A DNA stretch of 64,000 bases from Calvatia gigantea (GCA_025093985.1 JACAAK010000001.1:3100001-3164000), one strand, 5' to 3'. Shown: positions 1 to 11,586, counted from the stretch's first letter. Numbers and translations: made by a program. The notes: a model not told the origin generated them from the letters alone.

Positions 1-1400
1 GTATGAGGGACTGCATGATAAGCTGGGCGGGGGGTATTTGATTGGCTACCATGGTCTAAATCTCCCTGTCCTCATCATAGAAATGAGGCGCCAAGGGCAA
101 AGGTTGGATTGTACTTCATGCGACAACAGGATAAACGACCATCCAGTGATCGCGCCAGCAAAATCCGATATCCGACGCAAAACCGCCTCCGATTACCTCC
201 CGCCCATGACTAAAGTTGTCTCCTTCCATATCTCTTCCCATTATCCGGTCCCGTGTCGGTAACTAGAACCGGATATTAGTGGTTGGTTGGCCGAGGTGTT
301 TTACAGATGTGTTGATGATTTCCTTGACATCGGACAAACGTTGAAAATGGTCTTTATTCCGATCATTCCCAATTACTACCAATAAATCACAGCAAATGTT
401 CATCCCATCAGATATGTAATAGAGTGGTGCCGAATCGACGTCGCTGGCTGCCATCAGCAATTAATATTTAGTCATCACAGCAATGGCTCAAAGACATCAA
501 GAGCCCATACACTACCGAGCGTATTACTGCTGTGTATATCCATCGCTCTCCTTCCGTTACATTACCAAACCCGAGATATTTTGAATACATAATATAGAAT
601 TCTTCCTAATGAAACCAAAGCAGGCGGGAACGAAGTTCCTCTGATCGTGTCATCAATCTTTGCCAAAGTAAAGGGCCAGTACTCCAGTACCGAGTCAGTG
701 CAGACCCAATTTAGCCGCCAAAGCAAATGACTATCCAAGTTGGTTAGTGTCTGTTAGCATACTTCTGAGAAGACCCAACCGTCGGTTGCGCCCATATGAC
801 GCTCTCACGGGTTGACCTTAATGTATAACTACCTCCGTTCAATACTCACTAATACTCACACCCGGCTTCCTTCTGAATGTAGTCGAACTGGGCCAGTTTC
901 CCGCAGCATAGAGCATGGAGAATATGTGTGATTATTATTCCTGTTACGTTCAGGTTTGACGCCGAGCATTGCGCACAATCAATTTTCTGTTCTGTCGGGT
1001 GTGAAGAAAATTCTGAACGATCCCCGTTGTCTTCGTGAGGCCTTGGCCCCTCTTCTGGTCGTGAATTGAAAGACCCACTAGAAGACCTTCTACCTGAAAA
1101 CGTGCATCCCCCTGAATCTCTTGTTGCTGATTCCTCAATACCTTACCTGATAGACTCCTATTCATAGATGTACGATTTCGTCGGCAGTCTAAGTACGAAT
1201 AGCGCTTAAGAGTCCAGATGTCACCACTGTTGGCCTTGCAACAATTTTCCTCCTTCCTGGCGAAATTTATTTTCAATCAAGTCTGGGAAAAATACACCGT
1301 TAGTTTATCGACAGCCGGTAATAGTATTTCCGCATATGTCACACCCTGGATTCCCCACACTTGAGACAGGCGTAATAGAAGTCCTTTGATCTTTTACAAT
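1..1400. other. No recognisable gene
   Basis: Only short, unconvincing reading frames occur here; none carries a motif I recognise. The longest is a 108-codon frame on the minus strand (950-1276) with no family signature and no paralogue elsewhere in the window. The right edge is the 3' flank of the first prolyl-aminopeptidase-like gene. The left edge may hold the end of a gene lying outside the window. Confidence 0.4.
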
Positions 1401-3559
1401 TCAGTTATACTCCCTCTTGGAAAGTTGGAACAGGCGCTTTATAACATCCTTCGAATCATCCCGAATCCCATCGTGGAATAATTGGTTCGTAATGTATTGC
1501 TCGGCACCCTTGACCTTCGATGCCGTGTCTTGGGCAAAATTGAAGTCGACATACCTGACAGGAAGGAAGTGACATGTCATGGAACAAAGTTCGGCAGAAA
1601 ACCAAAATGAAAGCGACGAACATGTCATCAAAGTATCTAAACGCAATATGCCGTAATCAGTTTGGTTAGGTCGGCGGAACGCCCATGAAACACTCACGTC
1701 ACAGCGGACACTTTAACCTCGTTCTTCGATAGCTGCTTGAGGTCGTAGATTGGAATCCAGGTGGCATCTTCTGCTAAAAGCTCTGCTGCTCGTTTCCAGG
1801 GACGCAGGTTAGCGTAGTCTTCAAACATGCTCGGAAAGATCTAACCACAATGAGGATGTCATGAAGCTTAATCGCAAATGTCATACCATCTCTCCTGTGA
1901 AGTAGATTGGTTCGTTTTCCAAGGACTTGACCTGGGACCAGGAAAACTGCGCGTGCTGAGAAATTATCCTTTGAGCTGACCATTTCGAAGCGCGGCTTTG
2001 GATAATCATAGCCATTTCAGTCAGACCATAAAGCTTTAAAGGTGGTTAGTGTCCTTACCCTTGACAGTAGATTGCTTCGTGAATGATCGCGTATAGAGGG
2101 TTTCCGTCAAATGATTGTGCTTGCTGAATTGATTGCAACGTCTTGTAACCGATCTTTTTAATGGTCTCAAGTTCTCGTGATGCCCGAAAGACAAGCTCTA
2201 GAACGGATACGTAAGGTTTGAATTGATTTTTTTTTCAGAAGCTCATGTTCACTTACGATGGACTCTGTCAATGCCACCTAAAAGGGGATGTAAATCATTA
2301 ATAGTCTCTCAGACACAAGAAGACAATCATTTCCTCACCGCTCATTCCAAAGTCTATCCCGAGTTGCTGCCAACGACTTGGAGTAAGGCGCCCGCCTCCT
2401 GGCAGGACGATATCGTTGCTCTCAAGATACTGCCACGATGTCCCGAACCTGGGTTTAATCGGTTAGCTACAGCTGCAATTTCACGGTACACAAGCATACC
2501 CGTTTAACGTCTCGCGGATACTTCTCATAATAGATTTTATTCCTTTGTGTGACACGGTCTATTAAAACAAATGAACAACACGCCTTATGTGGCATTTGTA
2601 GCGCAAAACTCACGAACAAGGGCAGAATATACTGCGTCCGGATCATCCACCAATGGCGGGAGACCACCCGTCAGAAACGCCTCCTTAACCCCTTCACTAA
2701 AGAATGAAAGGTAAGTGATGGCGCAGAAACCGCCGAAGCTCTGCCCCAGCAAAGACCACTTTCTATCTTCAGGATTTTCCTTGTCTCCAAGGATTAACTG
2801 CCGGATCGCTTCGCAATCTCTCACTGGACCGATGGGCCGTCAGCACCTTCAATCGATGGCATCGATAAAGGAGGGGCTTGCCGATATTATCTTGACGGAA
2901 ATGCTTGAGGTATGCTGCGATCTGTTCGTCTGTCTTGACATGCGATGGAAGGGTATCAGGGGTGAGGGGCGTGCTGAGCCCTGTGCCTCGCTGATCGAGC
3001 CACAGAATCTGTTTCGAGTTCAGGATCAACACACATTGTGGTTCAGCAGGAGGTCATTAGGTACCTGATACCCTTCTTGATAAATCTGCCGAACCGTGAA
3101 TCAATATAACCCACAACGCGTACGTCACTTTTACACACCTCTGCTGCGTATCCAGAATTTTTCTGCAGCACAATTTCGAACCCTGGACCTCCTGGAACTG
3201 ATGTTATAGCAGCAATTGTATGTATAAAGGGAAGGCATACCTTGAAGGTACACCACTGCGATCTTGTGAGAATCAATGTGAAGTATAGCGGAAGATACAC
3301 ACAGAACGGGAGTTTCGCCTCATCTTCCTTCGTCTTTGCCTTACTTGTTGGGATCGAGTGTCTCGCAAATACAACGATCTTAGCGCCCTCTGGATTGGAG
3401 TAATCGAGGGGGACCTGGAAGAAGCGTTCAACAATTTTCAGGCCCTCTGCAATTAAACCATGATCGTCAGCGCCAGCCAGATCGAGGCAAGTAGTTGACA
3501 CTATCCGCACCTTTGATCGTATAGATCTCGTGGTCCTTGTCGTTGATCTCGGTCGCCAT
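1401..3559 (-). CDS. Prolyl aminopeptidase-like alpha/beta hydrolase, copy 1 (frame-disrupted)
   Basis: Peptidase family S33 hydrolase expected to remove N-terminal proline from peptides in the cytosol. The start is the ATG at 3559 (MATEIND...), matching the paralogue at 4702-6856. Exons assemble to roughly 480 aa: the FQVPLDYSNP segment, oxyanion-type GGPGFE, WLDQRGTGLSTPLTPDTLP, nucleophile elbow GQSFGG (about 2735), and the C-terminal YVDFNFAQD and QLFHDGI stretches that should supply the catalytic Asp and His. Two 15-nt exons (3241-3255 and 1622-1636) are needed to keep the frame. The intron after DNI appears to use a GC donor (GC AAGC). Relative to copy 2 there is one extra base near 2430, so the exon starting VRDI goes out of frame. 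Acceptance at a CAG 19 nt downstream would skip VRDIxS and restore the frame. It is either a decaying duplicate, a splice-rescued gene or a sequencing error. Family assignment is firm; function of this copy is uncertain. Confidence 0.75.
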
Positions 3560-4178
3560 GTTCACTAGTTTCCGGTATAACGCCTATCTGATGTGTTAGG
3601 TGTTGCGATCTGTTGCGATGTCCCTGCACCACCGTTAAACGCCCTAAATAGAGCAGGCGCCCGTGTGTTGTGACAAGTTAAGTAATACATCAACAATATC
3701 AGATTGATCCGATCATATCTCTGGACTTAGCTATCCCGAGATTAATTCAAGCCCAATGCCGACCTTAGTGAGTCGCCTAGCTTGATACACCTGCGACAAT
3801 TCAGTAGCGGTCAACGAGTTAGAGTGCCTCGGATCAAGCTCTTGATCACGGCGTTATTCATGATTTTCTTTCAATGCCTAATATTCTCAACTGGATCACG
3901 CCCAGGCCAAACAAAAGGCAGCAGTCGAGAGAAATTCAAATTCCAATCATAGCCGTCGAGGTGATTGGGTCATAGTTGTAAGTCGTGCTTACCGTGGAAG
4001 AGATGTTTACGCTACCTTGGTTGCTTGAACCATTTTCGCTTCGCTCCTTCTGCACGGCCTCGAATTGACTAGAAAAAAAAGGGAGCTTGTAGCATGTGAT
4101 ATAACATATAAAGAAGTTTAACAGGTCTGTTTGATGGATACAGCGACCGGGGTAAGTTCGAAAGCGGAGTACCTTAGC
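3560..4178. other. Intergenic spacer between duplicated units
   Basis: No supported gene. It occupies the position where the 3' part of the outer ERV2 copy (the CAVHNEVN exon) would be expected by comparison with 7186-7420. I could not find a convincing trace of it, so that part was probably deleted or has diverged beyond recognition. Confidence 0.4.
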
Positions 4179-4400
4179 TCAGTAGAAGAAACTCCTTGAC
4201 CAACCCTTGGAGCTCAGCCGCGTATTCTCCATGCGAATGATGACACCTGGTAGAAGTACTACCGGGTATTTCATGTGTTCATCTTTTGTTGAATGCTGCG
4301 TGCCGTGATCGCTAGATGCTCCGACAGAAAACAAATTGGAAGGAAGTACCCCGGTAAACCACAGTGTCATTAGGTGCTTCCAGGCCGTGTACAATGTTGT
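4179..4400 (-). pseudogene. ERV2 sulfhydryl oxidase remnant
   Basis: The nucleotide sequence aligns with the ERV2 exons at about 7545-7740: the segment equivalent to TLRFPE followed by the segment that encodes YPCGECAAEFQELLKK in the intact copy. Here the active-site codons have changed, so the CxxC disulfide centre is gone, and the frame reads MENTRLSSKGW in place of CGECAAEFQ. The upstream and downstream exons are missing or unrecognisable. Its position, between two prolyl-aminopeptidase-like copies, shows it was duplicated together with that neighbour. It cannot encode a working oxidase. Confidence 0.65.
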
Positions 4401-4701
4401 AAACCCCCCCTTCCTTTTCGGCTGTTGAGATCCTTTATATAATTGACAACTTCGAAAGTCGTATGAAACAGGTCGCCTCCTGAGTATACCACTGACGCTT
4501 CGTTGTTCCCCGGCTTGAGAGATTTACACCTATGAGGCAGTGGCACCGGCAATAGCCCAGTATGCAGATAACTTCGAGTTCTTCGTCGGGTGTGACCACT
4601 GGTCATTCAGCAGCAATTTGTGGGAATCAAACAACATTAGATTTATAAGGGAACCTTGGAGATTCTCAAGCAGGTGTATCAGTAATTCGATCTCCAATGA
4701 T

Positions 4702-6856
4702 TTAAGCGTACTCCCTCTTCGAGAGTTGGAATAGACGTTTCATAACGTCCTTTGGGTCTTCCCAAAGCCCGTTGTGGAAAAGTTGGTTCGTGATATACTG
4801 CTCGACACTCTTGATCTTGGACGCTGTGTCTTGTGCCAAGTTGAAGTCGACATACCTAATAACAAGGAGAGAGTCAGCTAGTGTAGGTAGACAGAATTGG
4901 GAACAACGAACATATCATTAAAGTATCTGAACACAAAATATCGTGGTCAGTCTGGTTGGGTCACGGCGAACGCTCTTGAGACGCTCACGTTACAGCAGAC
5001 ACCTTGACCTTATTCTTCGACAGTTGTTTGACATTGTACAATGGACCCCAAGTCTCCTCTGCTAGTAGATTTGCTGCTCGTTTCCAAGGGCGAATGCCAG
5101 CGTAGTCATCAAACATGCTGGGGTAGATCTACCACGGCCAGTACGTCATTGTTTGTTAATCACGATCTTTTCTGAACAAGAGGTCTACCATCTCTCCTGT
5201 GAAATAAATAGGCTCATTTTCCAGCGGCTTGATCTGGGGCCAAGAGAACTGCGCATGTTGAGAGAGTATTTTATGGGCTGACCATCTCGAAGCACGTCTG
5301 TGGGTAACCATAACATATCAGTCCGTTCGTAAAGTTTCTAATAAACCCAGTAACGTTCTCACTGTTGACAGTAAACTGCTTCGTGGATGATTGCGAACAA
5401 AGGATTTCCATCAAGTGGTTGTGCTTGTTGAATTAATTGCAGTGTCTTGTAACCGATCTTTCCAATGGTTTCCAGTTCCCGTGATGCCCGGAAAACCAGC
5501 TCTGCACCGATGCGTAAGATTCAGGTTTACTTTCATAGGAGATTATATCCACTGACGATGTACCCCGTCGATACCACCTAAAAGGAGATCAGGTTATTAG
5601 CAGTTTTCAAGCGCAGAGACAATTTCCCCCACCGCTCATTCCCAAGTCCATTCCAAGTTGTTGCCAGCGAATTGGAGTGAGATGTCCACCATTAGGGAGG
5701 ATGACGTTGTTGGATTCAAGGTAGGATATGATGTCGCGGACCTAGCTATTGGTCAACCACAGAAATCTCGTCATAGTACATGACATACTCTCTTAACATC
5801 TCGGGGGTACTTTTCATAGTAAAGCTTGTTCCGCTTCAAGACTCGTGCTAGTATTTATTAGATTATGAATATTACCCTAGGAGTCATCTGCGCTATAGAA
5901 CTCACGAATAAGCGCGGCGTACACCTCATCCGGGTCATCCACCAGCGGTGCGAGTCCACCCGTCAAGAACACCTCCTTCAACCCTTCACTGAAGAATGAG
6001 AGGTAAGTGATGGCGCAGAACCCGCCGAAGCTTTGGCCAAATACGGTCCACTTTCTGTCTTCGGGGTTTTCTTTATTTCCAAGAAGTAGTTGGCGAATCG
6101 CTTCGCAATCCCTTACTGTTATTGGGCGATCCGTAACTTTAGTATCTAAGTCGAAGGTATAAGGAAGAAAGCTGACCGATGTTATCCTGACGGAAATGCT
6201 TGAGGTATGCTACGATTTCTTCGTCGGTGCGGACATGTGAGGGAAGTGTGTCAGGAGTGAGAGGAGTGCTGAGCCCTGTCCCTCGTTGGTCGAGCCATAA
6301 AACCTAACGTAAGTGCATATGAATACACATCCGCGTTCAACATGGAGTCGTTAAGTACCTGATATCCTTCTTGATAAAGCTAGCGGATACTGGATCGTTA
6401 CTCTCTCCCGAGATGGGTGCGACGTGTACGCACCTCTGCTGCACATCCTGAGTTTCTCTGCAACGTAACCTCGGATCCCGGACCTCCTACATATGGTGTT
6501 ACGACAATTGTTGCATGGATACGTATAAAACATGCCTTTCAGGAATAGTACTGTGCGGTGGTTGGGATGAGCGTCACAAAGGGCTGCTGAATACTATACA
6601 TACGGAACGGAAGTTTGGCCTCGTCCTCCTTCGTCTTCGCCTTGCTTATCGGGATCGTGTGTCTTGCAAACACGACAATCTTCTCTCCCGTCAGGTTCGA
6701 ATAATCGAGTGGGACCTGGAAGAAGCGCTCAATGACTCTCACTCCTTCTGTGAAAGGATCATGATCGTCAGTGGTTTCGGTCAACAGAAGACTGGTATTG
6801 CCTGCACCTTTGATCGTGTAGATCTCATGGTCCTCACTATTGATCTCGGTCGCCAT
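4702..6856 (-). CDS. Prolyl aminopeptidase-like alpha/beta hydrolase, copy 2
   Basis: Intact paralogue of 1401-3559, family S33, about 480 aa after splicing. The start is the ATG at 6856 (MATEINSEDHEIYTIKG); an in-frame ATG two codons upstream is also possible. It ends LFQLSKREYA then TAA. Visible landmarks: FQVPLDYSN, GGPGSE, WLDQRGTGLSTPLTPDT, FGQSFGGF with the nucleophilic Ser, DMYVDFN-type Asp region and LFHNGLW for the His. Two 15-nt exons lie at 6536-6550 and 4912-4926. The intron following the first has a GC donor (GCATGT). Without these microexons the LPFLLFLKGGPG stretch cannot be built. I found no frame break in the exons inspected. ERV2 lies directly upstream in the same orientation, 330 bp away, and the pair was duplicated as a unit. 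Likely a cytosolic peptidase; the true substrate is inferred from family only. Confidence 0.85.
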
Positions 6857-6915
6857 GTTCATTAGTCCCGGTATTACCGCTGCCTGGGTGTATGAGCGTT
6901 GTAGTAGTGGACCGT

Positions 6916-6926
6916 TATATATATAT
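6916..6926 (-). promoter_or_regulatory. TATA-like run upstream of hydrolase copy 2
   Basis: An alternating TATATATATA run lies about 60 bp upstream of the start codon at 6856, a plausible TATA position for a gene with a short 5' UTR. The rest of the 6857-7185 spacer shows no other feature I can name. Confidence 0.3.
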
Positions 6927-7185
6927 CTGAATGAGTCAAACCTTTACAGTTATATCAGTTTGACCTCGTTGATACTCATCTCGCAGACCCACGGTCCCAT
7001 GTGTTTTAGGTTTACTTTCCAAGGTTCGTGAGGCTCGTCGCTGATTCCAGTAGAAACATAGTTGACACCGTAAGACAACACAACAAAGCTAACCAGTCAA
7101 TAAATTACACCAAAAGTATGCAAGTAAATACCACAAAAAAATCACAATTCCACAAGCCCTAGATCTGGACCAAAATCTATGATTA

Positions 7186-8209
7186 TTACCGGCCGCCCTT
7201 GATGAGCTCAGCTCCAGTAATGTCGTCTTTGGTTGGGTCACGTTCTAGATCCATGAGATCGGTCTGTTGGGGGCGATTTGTTGTTGTCGTCGCGGTGAGT
7301 AGGTCGTCACCGCAACCACAATCATACTCGGAAGAGAGGTTTGCACAGTCGAATTCAGGTTTCTTGAGTCGCTTGTTCACTTCGTTGTGTACTGCACAAA
7401 GCCTGATTAAATGAATCAGAGAGGAAATAATGTTGACATATGAGGAGCTGTACCATAGCGAAGCGGCGCGACGAGAGGAAGTCTGTCGAGCGTCCTTAGC
7501 TTCACTTCCTGATGCGGAACGGATTACTTACCTGTGGAGGGAACTTTCTTAAGCAACTCCTGGAATTCCGCCGCGCATTCGCCACATGGATACAACCGTG
7601 AGCTAAGGTAGAAGTATGATTCCAGTGCTTCACGTTCATCGTGCGTTGGGTGCTGCAGACTTAACAGTTAAAAGCCTTGAATAAAAGCGAGCCGGAACTC
7701 AGGGGCTACCTCAGGAAACCGTAGCGTCACTGTATGTCTGCGAAATTTGTTCAGTATGTAAGCTCATTTTAAACCTGGGATAAGGACCTACAACAGCTTC
7801 CACGTTGCCCGACCTAATGCTGCTCTGTTTTGGTTAAGGTCGTCGTATATCATCGCTTGAACGGGTATCGACGTACTTGGCGGTCTCGTTTCCCAATTTT
7901 GCCATGATCACTCCGCCCTCTGTTACGGATTTATGCGGAAGTTTAGCAGGGTGGATTGTCTTCTCCACGCCTCCTTCGCCAAATATTTGACCTGACCACG
8001 GATCAAAGTAGGAACGCGAGGGGGGATGTAGCATGGCCAGCATGGCCAATAGGGACTGAAATAAAAAGCTCCCATTCAAAGGTTGATTTAAGGACTACAC
8101 ATTGGAGGACACTCACACATGCAAATATAATTATGAGTAGTGATTTGGCAAAGCGGGATATCATGGCAACTACCGAGGAATGACGAGAGGAGACAGAACA
8201 CACAATCAT
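7186..8209 (-). CDS. ERV2: FAD-linked sulfhydryl oxidase, ER type
   Basis: Erv/ALR family oxidase that passes electrons from protein thiols via FAD to oxygen, supporting disulfide formation in the ER. Exons on the minus strand give an N-terminal signal anchor (SLLIIIFAC-SLLAMLAML), a luminal linker, then MAKLGNETAK, LGRATWKLLHT, TLRFPE, the redox motif YPCGECAAEFQ, QTSSRRAASLW, CAVHNEVNKRL and EFDCANLS-EYDCGCGDD. These include the FAD-contacting W/H-x-x-N and second Cys pair typical of the family. Met at 8209 gives a slightly longer N-terminus than the in-frame Met at 8164; either keeps the hydrophobic anchor. The run at 7545-7547 contains one A too many on the coding strand: the expected KKFPPQ splice-joined to TSSRR needs one base fewer. 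This is a real frameshift or a homopolymer error. The paired neighbour is the S33 hydrolase. Confidence 0.85.
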
Positions 8210-8835
8210 GACAACCTCACTGGCGTTTGTCCTTGTTTGCCAAACGAGTAACTGCTCAAGCTCAAGCAGAATAAGAACAAAGAGTCAACGCTGTGCGGCG
8301 GAGCCATAACGGTCAGAGGTGGTTTCCTGGAGATTGCCCGCATCGTCGAACTCACCACTAACATCACGGAACCTAATCCGTGCGCTCAAGCCCCGGATAG
8401 GCCTCCGCCTCCTCACCACACGTCATGGAAGGCCAGGTATGTCCACGACCCCTCTCCAGTCAACCGACCCTGTCCGTCCCCGTCCAGAAGCAGAGCGTTA
8501 ACAGCAAACCTTCAGACCCATCGTAGAAGTGGTCTGCTGCTCGACCTCAAGACAATAGCTCTCGCCTGTAATTCGACTTATCCCAACAACGCTCAGGAGT
8601 TTAAATTTTACACCGCATTACCCCATCCATGGGCGTCTTCCTCAAAATCACTGTTGTGATGTCACGCAGATCCGGACTCTTGTCTCGCGGAAGGGGCACA
8701 GCCGTTCTCCGCCTCACAGTAGTCCACATTATTTGTGCTTCGTTCGTTCTCCTCCCAACACCATCTGTTACCGCCTTGAACGACTCCCTTCGATAATTCT
8801 CTCTCAGTCGATCCATTCTCACCATTGCCAAGTCT
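8210..8835. other. Intergenic, nothing recognised
   Basis: Upstream region shared by ERV2 (minus strand) and the NACHT remnant (plus strand), GC-balanced. Short frames are present on both strands, but none matches a family I know. Confidence 0.4.
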
Positions 8836-8839
8836 ACTC

Positions 8840-11121
8840 AATAGTCATTCCTCACCAACGCTCGGGGGGTTGAGATCAATGGTGGCCAGTTTACAGCCAT
8901 TGCTGTCCACAGTCCGAGTGGCCCAACTGGTAAGCTTCATCAACGGGGACAAGCCAATGAACTAATCTCAGCCCAGGCATCGATGTTCTACGCGAAGCAT
9001 CCGCTCCTGGGGCGGCCCATAATTCCTCTGCTCCTTCATACCCCCCTCGATGTTTCCCCGGGAACACGCGAACAATACATTGAAGATATTACGCATTGGG
9101 CTATCCCTTCCCTCGGCGACACCCCCCTCCCTATATACTGGATGAGAGGCCCGGCTGGAGTTGGAAAATCTGCCATCGCTCAGACGTGCGCTGAGAGACT
9201 CCAGAAAAGCGGGAGCGCTTGGTGCTGCGTTCTTCTTCTCAGTCAGCGGGCAACGCAAACCAGAGCAATTCTTCCCCTCCATTGCATATCAGCTCTCTAC
9301 TATCCATCCCGCCTACAGTGATCTTGTCGATAGGAGGATCCGTCACGACAAGACCCTTGTCAGCAAGGCGATGCAGTTTCAATTCCAATATTTAATCGAT
9401 GAACCCCTATGGGAACTGGATGAAAGTGGGAAGGGGATTAGGAAGGGGGTCCAAGTGTTCATTGATGGACTCGACGAATGTGAAGGGGCGGATGCCCAAT
9501 GTGAAATCATCCTGTATTGTTGCCACAGCAGTGTCCGATGGTGTCATTCCCTTGCGCTAGGCTTTCTTCAGCCGCCCAGAGCCTCATATTGAGGACCATG
9601 CTCTCCAGAACCAGCGTAGCACCCCATTGCTACAAGACAATACTCCCGAACTCAAGAGATACTGACAGGAGAAATTGAGCTGTATCTCAGGGGTTGTTTT
9701 GACAACATCCTCCCACGCCACAACGCTTCAGCAAGAACCCCGTGGCCCTCGGGTGAAGAGATGAAGATAGTTGTTAGTGCTGCGGCCGGGTCGTTCATCT
9801 ATGCAACAACAGTTGTTCGATTCGTTCGTCGTCCAGATTTGCTCACGCCTCAGAAGCGTTTACGTGCCATTATTGATGTCATTTTGGATCGTCGTGAACG
9901 TGGCCCTCACACTGATACCTGCACTGACGCACCATTTGCTGAGCTGGATGCATTCTACATGTTGATCCTGCAGCGTGTCCCTACGAAAATCTTTCCATCT
10001 GTCCACTTACTGCTTGCGATCATGTGCCGACTTTGGTATTCGAGTGCAATCTGGGTTGCCAAGCGTCCTGGGGTTGTCTAAAGATGAATTTGAAACTGTC
10101 TATGACTATGTGAATGCTGTTATCCACTTTGTGGACTCAGGCAAAGACCTTGAGCTTGATTTTATCATTGACACCAGCTCCACAAACGCGCAAGTCAGCC
10201 AAGATGTCCTTGGCCCACAAGTTCGTAATCACCTCGGAGGGCAGGTCAGCTTCTATCACAGGTCCTTCTACGACTTCCTCCTTGACCCAGCACGCTCTGG
10301 TAGCCATTGTGTCAAGGCATCGGAGGCGCTAGCAAGGCGCTACCTCAAAATCCATCTCGACTGCGACCGAAGCTTATGCTGGCGCGGCTCAGGTGGGCTT
10401 ACACCAACATATTACTTTTACGCATACTTCTGACCCCTATGCCCCCAGAATTAGTTCTTGTACCTGATGTCCATGATTTGGCGGCCTCCCTTTCCTATCC
10501 CCACACAAGTGAATTGGTCAACTCATTCCTCAAGGCTTGGCTCTATATTCAGGCTGGTGGTGAAGATCCATTCAGGTTCTCTGCATCTCGAGAATCAGGA
10601 GGACTGGGTGTCGGTTGTGATTTTCGCAAGCGCCTGCACATCTACACGAATATGCGGAGCACCGGTCATGTATTTAGCGACATGCTTTGGGGCTGTCAAT
10701 CTCAGAAGAAAGTGCTGGGGGGTACTTACATCCAATATATCTCACCCGGAGGATTTTCTGAATCAGCCGTGGTCGGGTTCAAATCGGTAAATATTTTCAC
10801 TTTGACATATAGTGAATGATTCTGACCACAAATTTTAAGATGATCAAAGAGCGAGAACGAGCAAATGTTATTCGACGACACCACCCCAACTTGACTTCCA
10901 AGGTCAAGTCTCTCTTTCACAACAAACCCGGCGAAGGTGTTGAATCCGCCTTGTATCGCATGGGACATGGTGAGAAGGCAATCTTCTGGTACCGGGAAAT
11001 CAACCACGAGCTGCGATATTACCGGTCGTTGCGTTCAATTGATTTAGCGGAAGGAAAGAAGATATTCCGAGAGGAGGATTTTGATTTCCGGTCGAGTGCA
11101 GGCACAGCTAGTCCGAAATGA
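8840..11121 (+). pseudogene. NACHT NTPase (NLR-like), decayed
   Basis: The translated fragments follow the usual order of Agaricomycete NACHT proteins. They begin with an N-terminal stretch of the type ARGVEINGGQFTAI. After an intron come PGIDVLREASAPGAAHNSS, PGTREQYIEDITHWA, Walker A RGPAGVGKSAIAQT, LGAAFFFSVSG, Walker B VFIDGLDECEG, AAGSFIYATTVVRF, LGLSKDEFE and SFYHRSFYDFLLDP. The C-terminal module contains HPNLTSKVKSL and YRMGHGEKAIFWYREI. The frame is broken repeatedly: an extra C at 9056-9059, a shift near 9214 between ERLQKSG and LGAAFFF, a shift near 9515, an in-frame TAG at 9558-9560 (where Trp is expected), and a shift near 10060. No single start-to-stop product is possible. These proteins are thought to act as intracellular non-self or stress receptors; this copy is dead, unless most of the breaks are sequence errors. 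Confidence 0.85.
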
Positions 11122-11181
11122 GGACCAGGACAGGGACGTGGGTGGGGACAGGGACAGGGTGATGATGGGAACAAGGACACA

Positions 11182-11586
11182 TCCTAATAAGTCAGGACCC
11201 CCCCTGATCAAATCCGGATAAGAATTTGGGAAATCTCACAGAGCCCTGTCCAGTTTCCCGGATAAAAATTGAAAATTTTCGGTTGAAACCCTAGTAGGGT
11301 TTCCGGATAAAAAATTGGGTCTGCAAGGGGAGCTTGATCGAATCCGGATAAAAAACCTTGCAGACCGGCAATCGGGGGCGGTCCAGGGTGGTCCCACTTC
11401 CAGACCGCCTCATTTGGGCCTAGAAACGCTTGATCCCTGGTGCAAAGTCCGGATAAGAAGGGGGGCCGGAGGCCCCTGATTTTTTTCCGGATAAGAATTG
11501 CAAAATTTTTCGAAAATTTGTGCGAATAAAAAGCCCAAATTTCGGATCAAGGGATCCCCCCCTATATTCGAGGGTCCTAATAAGTC
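11182..11586. repeat. TCCGGATAA repeat cluster bounded by direct repeats
   Basis: Six copies of a TCCGGATAA(G/A)AA motif, one with an extra C, occur at about 11213, 11257, 11302, 11343, 11448 and 11486, separated by irregular spacers. The block starts and ends with the same 12-mer TCCTAATAAGTC (11182-11193 and 11575-11586). That resembles either two outer repeat units or a footprint-type direct repeat. No coding potential. Identity of the element is unknown to me. Confidence 0.6.

Noticed and set aside
10816..11121. Separate small gene of 101 codons
   Set aside because: Its sequence is the usual C-terminal module of the NACHT proteins, so it belongs to the pseudogene at 8840-11121.
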